64,000 nucleotides of DNA from Fictibacillus terranigra (GTDB lineage Bacteria > Bacillota > Bacilli > Bacillales > Fictibacillaceae), in contig NZ_JAUHLN010000006.1 in assembly GCF_030412265.1 (NCBI RefSeq), forward strand, positions 124,001 through 188,000. Direction: 5' to 3'. Each line of letters opens with the position of its first letter. Position 1 is the stretch's first letter. The notes beneath the pieces are model-generated. The model was not told where the DNA came from and made no database searches. It was given only the letters and a program-made list of their open reading frames with translations. The position numbers were made by a program, and so were the translations under genes. This document shows positions 38,234-46,777 of the stretch, piece by piece.

Positions 38234-39487
38234 TTATATCAGCTCCAATACCATGACAGAAGGATTTTCAATCAGCTCTTTGAAACGATTTGTAAATTGT
38301 ACTGCGGTCGCCCCGTCAGCAACACGGTGATCAAACGACATTGAAAGATTCATCATCGATCTGATTTGGATCTCGTCTTGAATGATCACAGGCATTTTCT
38401 TCGTTTTATGAAAAGCTATTAAAGCCACTTCGGGATGATTGATGATCGGGGTTGCACCCATGCTTCCCAGCGGCCCGACATTAGAGATCGTAAAGGTGCC
38501 GCCCGTCATCTCTTCTCTTGTGAGCCCGCCTTCTTTCGCCTTCGATATCTTAACTTTCATATCAGAATTAATGTCTTTAATGTTTCTGCGTTCAACATTC
38601 CTGATTACAGGTACGATCAAGCCGTCCTCAGCATCTGTGGCGATCCCGATATTTATTTCCTTCTCAAGTCGGATAACTTCATGTTCTTCATCCAGTTTAC
38701 TGTTGAAAATCGGGAAATCCTGAAGAGCAAGCTGAATCGCTTTTACAAAAAATGCGGCGACTGAAACATTAAAGCCCTTGTTATTAAGAGGATCAAGACT
38801 TTTCATCTGTTTTTTCAATTCAAGCAAATTCGTCATATCCACTTCCTCAAAATGGGTGACATGCGGGATCGTGAACAGCGATTTTGTCATCTTTTTTGCT
38901 ATTTGCTTTCTGCGTCCTCTAAATGGAATGGTATCTGCTTCCGCAGGTATACTACTTTCTTTCTTCTGTTTGAGAGCGGGCTTAGCAGCTGCTGGCTGCT
39001 CGTCTGATTTGGGTTCTGTTCTTTGTTTTGCAAATGAGAGTACATCTTCCTCAGTAATTCTTCCTGCCGGCCCCGTGCCCGTTACCTGCTCGATGTCAAT
39101 GCCCTGCTCTCTAGCGATTTTCCGGGTGTATGGTGCAGCCAGCACCCGTTTTGTCAGCGTCGCGAGAGATGCTTCCCGTTCAGGGTTCTGGGGCGTCATG
39201 TTCTGCACGTCCTGCGGTGAGTTCATCTCTTTTTTAGCCTCTTGAACCGCCCCTTCTCCTTGCAGCGTAAGCAGAACGGTACCGACAGTGACCGTTTCTC
39301 CTTCCTTTACAAGGATGTCGGCCACTTTGCCGGCGATCGGTGATGGAAGCTCTGCCGTCACTTTGTCTGTTTGGACTTCAACAAGAGGCTGGTCAATGGA
39401 AACCGTGTCACCGGGTTTTACAAAGAAATGGATGATTTCTCCCTCATGCATTCCTTCGCCTATATCATGCAATTTTACTTCAACCAT
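38234..39487 (-). CDS. Dihydrolipoamide acyltransferase (E2) of a 2-oxoacid dehydrogenase complex
   Basis: 417 residues. One lipoyl domain with lipoylated Lys42 (VQTDKVTAELPSP), an E1/E3-binding domain around 115-150 (AAPYTRKIAREQGIDIEQVTGTGPAGRITEEDV), and a catalytic domain ending with DHRVADG (H387, D391). It moves the acyl group from E1 to CoA. By sequence it is of the BkdB class; by context it may handle arylacetyl groups. Confidence 0.93.
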   Translation of the reverse strand: MVEVKLHDIGEGMHEGEIIHFFVKPGDTVSIDQPLVEVQTDKVTAELPSPIAGKVADILVKEGETVTVGTVLLTLQGEGAVQEAKKEMNSPQDVQNMTPQNPEREASLATLTKRVLAAPYTRKIAREQGIDIEQVTGTGPAGRITEEDVLSFAKQRTEPKSDEQPAAAKPALKQKKESSIPAEADTIPFRGRRKQIAKKMTKSLFTIPHVTHFEEVDMTNLLELKKQMKSLDPLNNKGFNVSVAAFFVKAIQLALQDFPIFNSKLDEEHEVIRLEKEINIGIATDAEDGLIVPVIRNVERRNIKDINSDMKVKISKAKEGGLTREEMTGGTFTISNVGPLGSMGATPIINHPEVALIAFHKTKKMPVIIQDEIQIRSMMNLSMSFDHRVADGATAVQFTNRFKELIENPSVMVLELI

Positions 39488-39498
39488 TTTACAGCCTC

Positions 39499-40494
39499 CT
39501 AAAAGTTAATCACCTTATGAATTGCTGATGTCACCCTGGCCTTGTCAGGCAGATAATGATCTTCGAGTGCAAACATCGGAACTGGTGTATCAAAACCTGT
39601 AACACGCTCCACAGGCGCTTTCATGTAAAGGAATGAAGTGTCATTGATCAAAGAGACAAGCGTATCCCCAAGCCCTCCAGTAGACGGCGCCTCGTGCACG
39701 ATGACCACTCTGCCTGTCTTTTGGACGCTTTGTGCAATGAGATCTTTATCTAGCGGATAAAGGGTACGCAAATCAATAGCTTCCACATGTATACCATGCT
39801 TTTCCGCTTGCTCTGCTGCTTTTAACACTGGGTCAACCATCGCTCCATAGGTCAAGACCGTGACGTGTTCTCCTTCTTTCAGAACACTTCCCTTCCCGAT
39901 TTCAACCGTGTACTTTCCTTCTGGCACCTCCATTTTGGAGCTCCTGTAGCATCTCATCGGCTCAAGGAACAGCACCGGGTCCGGATCCTCAATGCTCGCG
40001 ATCAGCAGCCCCTTGGCATCATAGGCGTTTGAAGGAACTACCACTTTAATTCCCGGCATGTGAGTGAACAGAGCTTCCACCGAATCAGAGTGAATTTCAG
40101 GCGCGCGCACCCCCGCTCCGAACGGTGCACGGATAACCATCGGGACGGTAAATGCACCGAGTGTTCTGGCTCTGATCCTTGAAGCATGGGTCATAATCTG
40201 GTTGAAGGCTGGATAGATAAATCCCAGGAACTGCATTTCTGCCACAGGGCGGAAGCCGTTCATCGCAAGCCCGATGGATGTCCCTATGATGCCTGATTCG
40301 GCCAGCGGCGTGTCGATGATCCGCTTTTCGCCAAACTCATCCATCAATCCGTCAGTGGCACGGAACACTCCTCCGTTCCGCCCTACATCCTCACCTAGAA
40401 CAATCACGTTTTCATGTTCCTTCATCATCGTTCGAAGTCCGTCCGTTACTGCCTGAACAAGTGTCAGCTTTTTCGTTTCAACTGCTGTCGTCAT
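39499..40494 (-). CDS. 2-oxoacid dehydrogenase E1 component, beta subunit
   Basis: 331 residues, transketolase-like pyrimidine and C-terminal domains. VIVLGEDVGRNGGVFRATDGL, PLAESGIIGTSIGLAMNGFRPVAEMQF and VVIVHEAPSTGGLGDTL are the BkdAB/PdhB signatures. Pairs with E1 alpha, whose gene ends one base upstream. Confidence 0.93.
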   Translation of the reverse strand: MTTAVETKKLTLVQAVTDGLRTMMKEHENVIVLGEDVGRNGGVFRATDGLMDEFGEKRIIDTPLAESGIIGTSIGLAMNGFRPVAEMQFLGFIYPAFNQIMTHASRIRARTLGAFTVPMVIRAPFGAGVRAPEIHSDSVEALFTHMPGIKVVVPSNAYDAKGLLIASIEDPDPVLFLEPMRCYRSSKMEVPEGKYTVEIGKGSVLKEGEHVTVLTYGAMVDPVLKAAEQAEKHGIHVEAIDLRTLYPLDKDLIAQSVQKTGRVVIVHEAPSTGGLGDTLVSLINDTSFLYMKAPVERVTGFDTPVPMFALEDHYLPDKARVTSAIHKVINF

Positions 40495-40495
40495 C

Positions 40496-41557
40496 TTACT
40501 CCCCCCTCATAAGCGCATAGGCTTCTTTTTGGTCATTGATCGTCCATGGATTTTCTGCAAATACATGGTCAAACATATCATTGACGTGCGGCGGCCGTTC
40601 GTTTTCCATCTCTTTTACAGCCGCCTCGATTTCCGCTGTTAATTCTTTTTCAAGATCTGCTGACCACTGGGTATCCCACATGTTCTCCAGCTTCATATAC
40701 TTCTCCAGCCGGATGAGAGGATCGGTCGTTTCACGCCGGATCAGACTCTCGTTTTGATCTCTGTATTTGGACGGGTCATCGGCAGTCGTATGGGCACCAT
40801 ACCTCCAGGTCACCGCTTCAATTAGAGTCGGTCCTCCTCCGGCCCTTGCCTTGTCTATGGCTGCTTTTGTATGGAAGTACACTGAAAATACATCATTGCC
40901 ATCCAGTCTTATACCTTCAATATCATAGCCGAGCGCTTTTTGGGCGATAGTCTTCGCCTTCATTTGCTTTTCTATTGGAACGGAGATCGCAAAACCGTTA
41001 TTCTGGTTGAAAAAGACTACAGGAAGATTAAAAACACTCGCAAAGTTAAGGCCCTCATGAAAATCTCCCTCCGAGGTCGCACCGTCTCCAAAGTAAACGA
41101 TGGAGGCGCGGTCTGTTCCTTTCATCTTTTCAGCCCATGCGGTCCCGGCAGCATGAAGAAGCTGGGAAGCAATTGGCACGGCAGGTGGAAAAATGTTCTT
41201 TCCAGCGGGTGGAATACAGCCTTCCTGACGGCCTTTCCAATAGAGAAGCACATTCTTTACAGAGTGTCCGAACGTTAATGTCGCCCCGTGGTCACGGTAG
41301 GTAGGGAACATCCAGTCTCCTTCTCCCATCGCCATGGCACTGCCGATTTGCGCCGCTTCCTGGCCTTCAAACGGCACATATGTTCCAATACGGCCTTGCC
41401 GCTGAAGATTTACTCCTTTGCGGTCAAAGAGGCGGGCTCTCAGCATTTTTGTGTAGAGGCTTTTCACAAGCTCTTCTGTCAGTCTGATTTTATATGAATC
41501 ATCTGCCAGCTTTCCGTCTTCGTTTAAAATTTGCTTCTTCGGAAATTGACTTTCCAC
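40496..41557 (-). CDS. 2-oxoacid dehydrogenase E1 component, alpha subunit
   Basis: 353 residues. Thiamine-diphosphate motif GDGATSEGDFHEGLNFASVF to NQNNG (157-188), and phosphate-site region PTYRDHG. Decarboxylates a 2-oxoacid and passes the acyl group to lipoyl-E2. GTG 41557 is chosen: GGGGGAG lies 5 bases upstream and the protein then begins MESQFPKKQ; ATG 41584 overlaps the previous stop and has no ribosome site. The gene follows the amino-acid dehydrogenase by 28 bases. Confidence 0.92.
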   Translation of the reverse strand: MESQFPKKQILNEDGKLADDSYKIRLTEELVKSLYTKMLRARLFDRKGVNLQRQGRIGTYVPFEGQEAAQIGSAMAMGEGDWMFPTYRDHGATLTFGHSVKNVLLYWKGRQEGCIPPAGKNIFPPAVPIASQLLHAAGTAWAEKMKGTDRASIVYFGDGATSEGDFHEGLNFASVFNLPVVFFNQNNGFAISVPIEKQMKAKTIAQKALGYDIEGIRLDGNDVFSVYFHTKAAIDKARAGGGPTLIEAVTWRYGAHTTADDPSKYRDQNESLIRRETTDPLIRLEKYMKLENMWDTQWSADLEKELTAEIEAAVKEMENERPPHVNDMFDHVFAENPWTINDQKEAYALMRGE

Positions 41558-41585
41558 ATTAACTCCCCCTTTAATAGACTCCATA

Positions 41586-42686
41586 TTAATGCCGGACCTT
41601 CCATTTCGGCCTTGTATCATGGGAAAAGAAACTGTTTCGCCTCTTACGGTGTTCAATCCTGTCCTCACAGAAGCGGTTGGCGGCTTCCATCGTAGATAGA
41701 TTCTGTTCCTTGCTCTGTTTATAGATTGCCAGAAGAGAATCATAGATGGCTCTTGTCTGGTTCAGCACCCGGTCCCTATTCGGCCCGTAGAGCTCATCAG
41801 CAACCTGAATAAGCCCGCCGGCGTTCACGATATAATCAGGCCCGTAAAGAATTCCTTTCTGCTGAAGATAGATTCCATGCTTATCTTCGAGCAGCTGATT
41901 ATTCGCACTTCCCACAACCGCTTTGACCTTGAGCCTGTCGATGGTTTCGTCATTAACCACACCTCCGAGCGCACATGGAACAAATATATCCGCATCCGCT
42001 CCGTAGATCTCATTGCCCCCAACAATTTGCACTGTTCCAGGAAGAAGCTCTGACTGCTCCACGATGTTCTTCAGCGCCTCCTGATTAATATCGGTAACAT
42101 ACACATGAGCACCAGCTGCGACCAGATGCTCCGCTACCTTATAGCCCACTTTCCCGAGCCCCTGAATGCTGTAAGACATTCCGGAAAGATCTTCTGAGCC
42201 ATACAGCGCCTGAAGGGTTGCTCTCAGTCCGTATATGACACCCTGTGCGGTAGGAACCGACGAATCTCCGCTGCCGCCATATTCATCCGGTACGCCGACG
42301 ATACAAGAGGTTTCTTTCAAGGCATGCACAAAATCATCTGGTGTCGTTCCCATGTCTGTGCCTGTATAAAAACGTCCGTTCAACGAGTCCACGAATTGTC
42401 CAAACGCACGGAACAGTGCCGGGGATTTATCTGTCGTCGGATCACCAATGATCACCGACTTACCTCCCCCAAAATCCACGTCAGCTCCGGCACACTTATA
42501 TGTCATTCCCTTAGAAAGCCGGAGTACATCTTCGAGTGCTTCATCCGTCGATTTGTACGGACGCATCCTGCAGCCTCCGAGCGCCGGCCCAAGCGTGGTG
42601 TTATGTATTGCGATGATCGCCTTCAAGCCGCTGGATGGATCGTTGCAGAATACCACCTGTTCATGCTGTGATATCTTTTCAAACAT
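41586..42686 (-). CDS. pdh: Phenylalanine dehydrogenase
   Basis: 366 residues, Glu/Leu/Phe/Val dehydrogenase family. Catalytic Lys64 (GMTYK) and Lys76 (GGGK) and Asp111 are present, as is the NAD motif GLGKVG. At the two sites known to separate phenylalanine from leucine dehydrogenases, this protein has Gly109 (TGTDMG, where leucine enzymes have TAEDVG) and Leu292 ([10 protein letters not shown], where they have GGVINVADEL); both are the phenylalanine type. The tail [13 protein letters not shown] also resembles Lysinibacillus sphaericus PheDH as I remember it. It makes phenylpyruvate, NADH and ammonia from L-Phe. It is followed by a full 2-oxoacid dehydrogenase complex. Confidence 0.88.
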   Translation of the reverse strand: MFEKISQHEQVVFCNDPSSGLKAIIAIHNTTLGPALGGCRMRPYKSTDEALEDVLRLSKGMTYKCAGADVDFGGGKSVIIGDPTTDKSPALFRAFGQFVDSLNGRFYTGTDMGTTPDDFVHALKETSCIVGVPDEYGGSGDSSVPTAQGVIYGLRATLQALYGSEDLSGMSYSIQGLGKVGYKVAEHLVAAGAHVYVTDINQEALKNIVEQSELLPGTVQIVGGNEIYGADADIFVPCALGGVVNDETIDRLKVKAVVGSANNQLLEDKHGIYLQQKGILYGPDYIVNAGGLIQVADELYGPNRDRVLNQTRAIYDSLLAIYKQSKEQNLSTMEAANRFCEDRIEHRKRRNSFFSHDTRPKWKVRH

Positions 42687-42730
42687 GATTTCTTCCCCCT
42701 CGGTAATCCTTTATCTCTTTGTCGCTTTAA

Positions 42731-42744
42731 AGTAAGCGCTTTCA
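42731..42744 (-). promoter_or_regulatory. CcpA cre site upstream of pdh
   Basis: TGAAAGCGCTTACT on the minus strand matches the cre consensus TGWAARCGYTWNCW at every position. It lies 45 bases before the pdh start, between the thioesterase gene and pdh, next to a possible -10 box TAAAAT. It suggests repression when preferred sugars are available. Confidence 0.75.
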
Positions 42745-42755
42745 TTTTATGGTGT

Positions 42756-43151
42756 TCAGATGGTCATTTCATGCAGCCTCTGAGAAATTTTTTCTTTTGG
42801 AAGAATGTATTGTGTCACCTCTCCCTCTCCTACTGCTGCTTTCTCATTTCTTACTTCGACTTTGCAGATGACTGCTCTTCCTTTCAGTTCTGTAAGAGTT
42901 GCCGTTATCTCAAGTTTCATTCCTTCAGGTGTAGGGGCAAGATGCGAAGCTTTGATCCCTCCGCCGATTCCTTCCTCATCTTCTTCGAGGTAAGGCAGAA
43001 TAATTTGTCTCGCAGCCCACTCCATATGATAAACCATTGATACGGTCGAGTAAGCGCGATGAACAAGTTTTCCTTCGAACTGCGCAAACATATCAGGCGT
43101 AACAACAGCCGTAATGGTTGCTGTATCACCGATTTTCATCCCTGGTTTCAT
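42756..43151 (-). CDS. Hot-dog thioesterase (FlK-like)
   Basis: 131 residues, single hot-dog domain of the fluoroacetyl-CoA-thioesterase-like group: KIGDTATITAVVTPDMFAQFEGKLVHRAYSTVSMVYHMEWAARQIILPYLEEDEEGIGGGIKASHLAPTPEG in overall plan. First gene of the pdh operon. A role in releasing CoA from arylacetyl-CoA that builds up (as PaaI does in other bacteria) is inferred from context only. Confidence 0.82.
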   Translation of the reverse strand: MKPGMKIGDTATITAVVTPDMFAQFEGKLVHRAYSTVSMVYHMEWAARQIILPYLEEDEEGIGGGIKASHLAPTPEGMKLEITATLTELKGRAVICKVEVRNEKAAVGEGEVTQYILPKEKISQRLHEMTI

Positions 43152-43248
43152 GAAATCACCTCTTAGTAGTTACAAGCATTTGTATGACCGCAGACAATGA
43201 GGACATATTCCAGCTAATGGCCCATGCCCTCATGCACGATAATCATAT

Positions 43249-43268
43249 AACGTTTTCTTAACGTAATA
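43249..43268. promoter_or_regulatory. Putative Phe/phenylacetate operator at the pdh operon
   Basis: AACG-N7-AACGT-AATA on the plus strand, overlapping the -10 box of the minus-strand operon by three bases. The same pattern occurs at 56948-56967 (paaA) and 58382-58401 (paaK), in the opposite orientation relative to its gene here. Confidence 0.55.
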
Positions 43269-43295
43269 ATATCATTGTGTTGAATAATCAGTCAA
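43266..43295 (-). promoter_or_regulatory. Promoter of the thioesterase-pdh-E1/E2/E3 operon
   Basis: TTGACT, 18 bases, TATTAT on the minus strand, about 115 bases before the thioesterase start. Confidence 0.6.
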
Positions 43296-43371
43296 TGAAT
43301 AGCCTGAAGATTTCAAATCTATACAAACTATCAGGACTGTGAAAAAGTGTAGTTCGAAGGAGTGAAAAAAT

Positions 43372-43711
43372 ATGGACAACTGTCTATTATGCCAGCCGTT
43401 CGATCTGGATGATCAGCAGATTGTCTTAGAAAACAAAACGTGTCTTTATATTCAAAGCCCGCAGCATCAATTGATCCTTGAAGGAAGCGAATTGATCATT
43501 CCTAAAGCTCACCGGCCGTCTGTGTTTGATCTGACACAGGAAGAATGGAATGATACTTACAGCCTTCTGGCCGATGCCAAGAAATACGTTCACCGCCGAT
43601 TGAAACCGGATGGCTTCAATATCGGATGGAACTGCGGTGAAGTCAGCGGCCAGCATATCCCCCATGCCCATCCATGTCATCCCTCGTTTTGCGGATGAGC
43701 CTTATGAGGAA
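43372..43711 (+). pseudogene. HIT-family hydrolase, frameshifted in its active site
   Basis: The first 100 residues are a normal HIT protein with CLLC near the start and GQHIPHAH at 93-100. Right after His100 two bases are missing: resuming at 43673 in the next frame gives HVIPRFADEPYE, the expected continuation. The catalytic third His of HxHxH and the rest of the protein are therefore lost; the frame as it stands ends at 43698. Beyond about 43711 the likeness fades. Confidence 0.8.
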
Positions 43712-43765
43712 GAGGAATTCGCTCCTGGCTCAAAAGCTCCTCCAACAAACGCCCCCAAAACGAAT

Positions 43766-43804
43766 AAAAGCTGTGTCCCGGTTGGAACACAGCTTTTGTT
43801 TTTC
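43766..43804 (+). terminator. Terminator after HIT pseudogene
   Basis: AAAAGCTGTGT / ACACAGCTTTT stem followed by GTTTTT; can also serve the convergent ABC operon. Confidence 0.8.
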
Positions 43805-43812
43805 CAGAAGAA

Positions 43813-44616
43813 TTAAGAGAGAAGCGCCCTGTCGCTTGCCATCTTTTCTCCCCGTATGCGCTGAAACTCATTAAGAAGACTTTCAACGGTTAAAGACCTT
43901 TTGTTGACTTCATCAACATCCAGGATGATCTGGCCTTTATCCATCATAATCAGCCGGTTTCCAAGATCAATGGCCTGCTGCATGTTATGAGTGACCATCA
44001 TTGTGGTGAGGCCATGTTCAGCCACGATCTGTTTTGTTAATTTTGTGATCAATGCTGCACGGGATGGATCCAATGCAGCTGTATGCTCGTCCAGCAAAAG
44101 GATATCCGGCTCTGTAAAGGTTGCCATCAGCAACGATAACGCCTGCCGTTCACCGCCTGATAACAGGCCGACCTTGGCAGTAAAGCGGTTTTCCAGCCCG
44201 AGGTGAAGAGACTTTACCGCTTCTTGAAAGAAATCCCTCGATCTTTTTGTAATGCCCCGTCTGAGGGTTCTTCTTTTATTTCGTGCATAAGCCATCGCCA
44301 GATTTTCCTCGATTGTCATTGTCGGTGCGGTTCCAGCCATCGGATCCTGAAAGACTCTTCCGATAAACCTGGACCGTTTATGTTCAGGCAGTGAGAGGAT
44401 GTTTTTTCCTTTGATTCTGATCTCGCCGGCATCAGGAAACAGGACGCCCGAAATGACATTCATTAAGGTTGACTTTCCAGCTCCATTGCTTCCGATAACC
44501 GTGACGAAGTCTCCAGGCTCAAGTTTCAGATTGATATTGGAAAGTCCAATTTTTTCATCAGGGGTGTCTTCATTAAAAATTTTATGAACCGAGTTTAGAT
44601 GCAGCAATCTCCTCAC
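43813..44616 (-). CDS. ABC importer ATP-binding protein (aromatic amino-acid type)
   Basis: 267 residues. Walker A GSNGAGKST, signature LLSGGERQ, Walker B PDILLLDEHTAALDP. Works with the permease and lipoprotein encoded upstream, which together form the TrpXYZ/CD0873-type importer. The start is uncertain (GTG 44616 or TTG 44607); it overlaps the permease gene by about 35 bases. Confidence 0.9.
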   Translation of the reverse strand: MRRLLHLNSVHKIFNEDTPDEKIGLSNINLKLEPGDFVTVIGSNGAGKSTLMNVISGVLFPDAGEIRIKGKNILSLPEHKRSRFIGRVFQDPMAGTAPTMTIEENLAMAYARNKRRTLRRGITKRSRDFFQEAVKSLHLGLENRFTAKVGLLSGGERQALSLLMATFTEPDILLLDEHTAALDPSRAALITKLTKQIVAEHGLTTMMVTHNMQQAIDLGNRLIMMDKGQIILDVDEVNKRSLTVESLLNEFQRIRGEKMASDRALLS

Positions 44617-45601
44617 CCTTTCTGTCCATTGACTTGCCGTTCGTCAGCTTTCTCTTTGTTTTTCTTGCCTGTTCTTTTCTGGCTTCCAGCAATTTAGGCA
44701 GGATGAGAGAACAGACTACGATCAGCGCAGTGATCAACTTCAAATCCCCGGTTTCAAAAAATTCGATCTGAAGAGCAAAAGCAATGATGATACGGTAGAC
44801 AACAGCTCCTAATACAACAGCAAGCGTTGCACGGGCAATAGATTTCGTTCCGAACAATGCTTCACCGATGATGACCGAAGCGAGACCGATAATAATCATA
44901 CCGATTCCCATCCCGACATCGGCAAATCCGCCGTATTGCGCGATGAGAGCCCCCGCAAAAGCGACCAGTGCATTGGACAATCCGAGGCCCAGAACCGTTA
45001 AGCCATCCGTGTTTGCTGAAAAGCTTCGAATCATGCGCTTGTTGTCCCCAGTTGCCCGGAGTGCAAGCCCGATCTCCGTTTTCAGGAACCAATCGGCTGC
45101 CCATTTGATAAGCAGGGTCACAATGGCCATAACAATAAAGATGCCCCACGTTTTCGGCAGACTATCTCCCAGTCCAATCGCTGTGAACAGCTGATTAAGC
45201 ATGCTGTCGAGTCCCAGCTTCTGCCAATAGGAAGTGGTTATAGAAAAGATAGTGCCCTCTCCTAATAGGGGCACATTGGACCGCTGCTCCATAATCCTGA
45301 GATTGATAGAATAAAGAGCGATCATCATTAGGATTCCGGAAAGAAGCGGATTGATTTTGCCTTTTGTATGTAAAATGCCGGTAAAACACCCTGCGATAAA
45401 ACCAGCGAGCATTCCTGCCAGAGTGGCGATGAAAGGACTCTGTCCGTGTACAATTAAGCCGGCAGATATGGCCGCCCCCGTGACAAAGCTTCCATCTACC
45501 GTTAAGTCCGGAAAGTCGAGTATACGGAACGACAGGTAAACACCAAGTGCCATAATGGCATAGATCACACCAGATTCCAAAGCGCTAAAGAGTGCAAACA
45601 T
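44582..45601 (-). CDS. ABC importer permease (aromatic amino-acid type)
   Basis: 339 residues, about nine helices, of the branched-chain-permease-like fold that pairs with ABC_sub_bind lipoproteins (ALESGVIYAIMALGVYLSFRILDFPDLTVDGSF is characteristic). ATG 45601 is preceded by GGGGAGG; the open frame reaches 45658. Confidence 0.88.
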   Translation of the reverse strand: MFALFSALESGVIYAIMALGVYLSFRILDFPDLTVDGSFVTGAAISAGLIVHGQSPFIATLAGMLAGFIAGCFTGILHTKGKINPLLSGILMMIALYSINLRIMEQRSNVPLLGEGTIFSITTSYWQKLGLDSMLNQLFTAIGLGDSLPKTWGIFIVMAIVTLLIKWAADWFLKTEIGLALRATGDNKRMIRSFSANTDGLTVLGLGLSNALVAFAGALIAQYGGFADVGMGIGMIIIGLASVIIGEALFGTKSIARATLAVVLGAVVYRIIIAFALQIEFFETGDLKLITALIVVCSLILPKLLEARKEQARKTKRKLTNGKSMDRKGEEIAASKLGS

Positions 45602-45688
45602 CTGAATTCCTCCCCTAGAAACCGTTTCTATCGAAAAAACGTACTGGGGTTTGGCCAACAGCGGTGCGCCAAACCCAGCACGCGAGAC

Positions 45689-46678
45689 TTACTTTATATA
45701 TTCAGCCATCGAGTCCCAATCAGGTTTCAGTTGGACATTCATGGCCTCTGCCGCCTTCTTGTTGATGACGAGTTTCAGCTTTTGAGGGTACTGAACGTTG
45801 ATTTCGCTCGGCTTCTTTTCACCTTTTAGAATCTTGGCTGCCATCTGCCCGGCTTCATAGCCGATATCATAATAGTCGAATCCGTAAGCTGCAAAAGCTC
45901 CTCGTTTGACAGAATCCAGCTCTCCGGCAAACATCGGGATATCCTTGTCCTCAGATACACTGATCACCGATTCAAGGGCAGAAACGACAGTATTGTCAGT
46001 AATGATGTAGAATACATCTGCACGTCCTACCAGTGATTCCGCAGCCTGCTTGACATCTGCAGAGGTTGAAACACTGGCCTCCACAGGCTTAAGATTCGAT
46101 TTCTTCAGCTCTTTTTTCACAAGGTCTACTTGTGCAACAGAGTTTTGTTCTCCTTTGTTGTAAATCAGCCCGACTGATTTGGCATCGGTCTGCTTGTCGA
46201 TGAACTCTATCGTTTTTGGAATGGCATCAGGGTGGGTATCTGTTGTTCCCGTTATATTTTCCCCTGGCTTGTCAAAGCTTTGGACGAGCTTTGCACCTAC
46301 CGGATCGGTTACGGAGGTAAATACGATCGGGATATCTTGTGTTGCGTTAAGAGCATGCTGGGCACTTGGTGTAGTGTTGGCAAATATAAGATCGACTTTT
46401 TCACCTACAAGGTTTTTAGCGATCGTCTGGGAATTGTTCTGATCCCCTTGTGCGTTTTGGAAGTCATATTTTACATTTTTCAGCCCGTTGGCTTCGATGG
46501 CTTTTTTAAAGCCTTTGTAGGCTGCGTCAAGCGATGGATGCTCAACAAGCTGAGTAACGCCGATCTTGATTTCCTTGCCGCTTTTCTCCTCACTACTCGT
46601 TTCTTTCGTTGCTCCACAGCCTGCAAGCAGAAGCATTCCAGCCAGTGATACACCGAGTAAACCTTTCCATTTCTTCAT
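45689..46678 (-). CDS. ABC importer substrate-binding lipoprotein (aromatic amino-acid type)
   Basis: 329 residues. Lipoprotein signal with lipobox LLAGC (Cys about 21). The mature part is an ABC_sub_bind domain (IKIGVTQLVEHPSLDAAYKGFKKA, TDPVGAKLV, GENITGTTD). Members of this family that have been studied bind tryptophan or tyrosine. Next to phenylalanine catabolism, uptake of Phe or another aromatic amino acid is the natural guess. GGGGG lies 9 bases before ATG 46678. No T-box leader was seen upstream. Confidence 0.87.
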   Translation of the reverse strand: MKKWKGLLGVSLAGMLLLAGCGATKETSSEEKSGKEIKIGVTQLVEHPSLDAAYKGFKKAIEANGLKNVKYDFQNAQGDQNNSQTIAKNLVGEKVDLIFANTTPSAQHALNATQDIPIVFTSVTDPVGAKLVQSFDKPGENITGTTDTHPDAIPKTIEFIDKQTDAKSVGLIYNKGEQNSVAQVDLVKKELKKSNLKPVEASVSTSADVKQAAESLVGRADVFYIITDNTVVSALESVISVSEDKDIPMFAGELDSVKRGAFAAYGFDYYDIGYEAGQMAAKILKGEKKPSEINVQYPQKLKLVINKKAAEAMNVQLKPDWDSMAEYIK

Positions 46679-46777
46679 TCTCTTTTCCCCCTTTAACTTC
46701 AGCAGACGCTCGAAAAAAGTTTTCAAACTATTTTCAAAATTAATTATATTATAAATCCTTTTCCTTTTAAAGGTCTC

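Noticed and set aside
36785-42686. Calling this an ordinary bkd (branched-chain) operon with leucine dehydrogenase
   Set aside because: No phosphate butyryltransferase, butyrate kinase or BkdR is present, and the dehydrogenase has phenylalanine-type pocket residues. The branched-chain reading is still possible for E1/E2 and is kept as the alternative.
46679-46777. T-box leader before the aromatic amino-acid ABC importer
   Set aside because: The gap is only about 100 bases and lacks the T-box core and a terminator.
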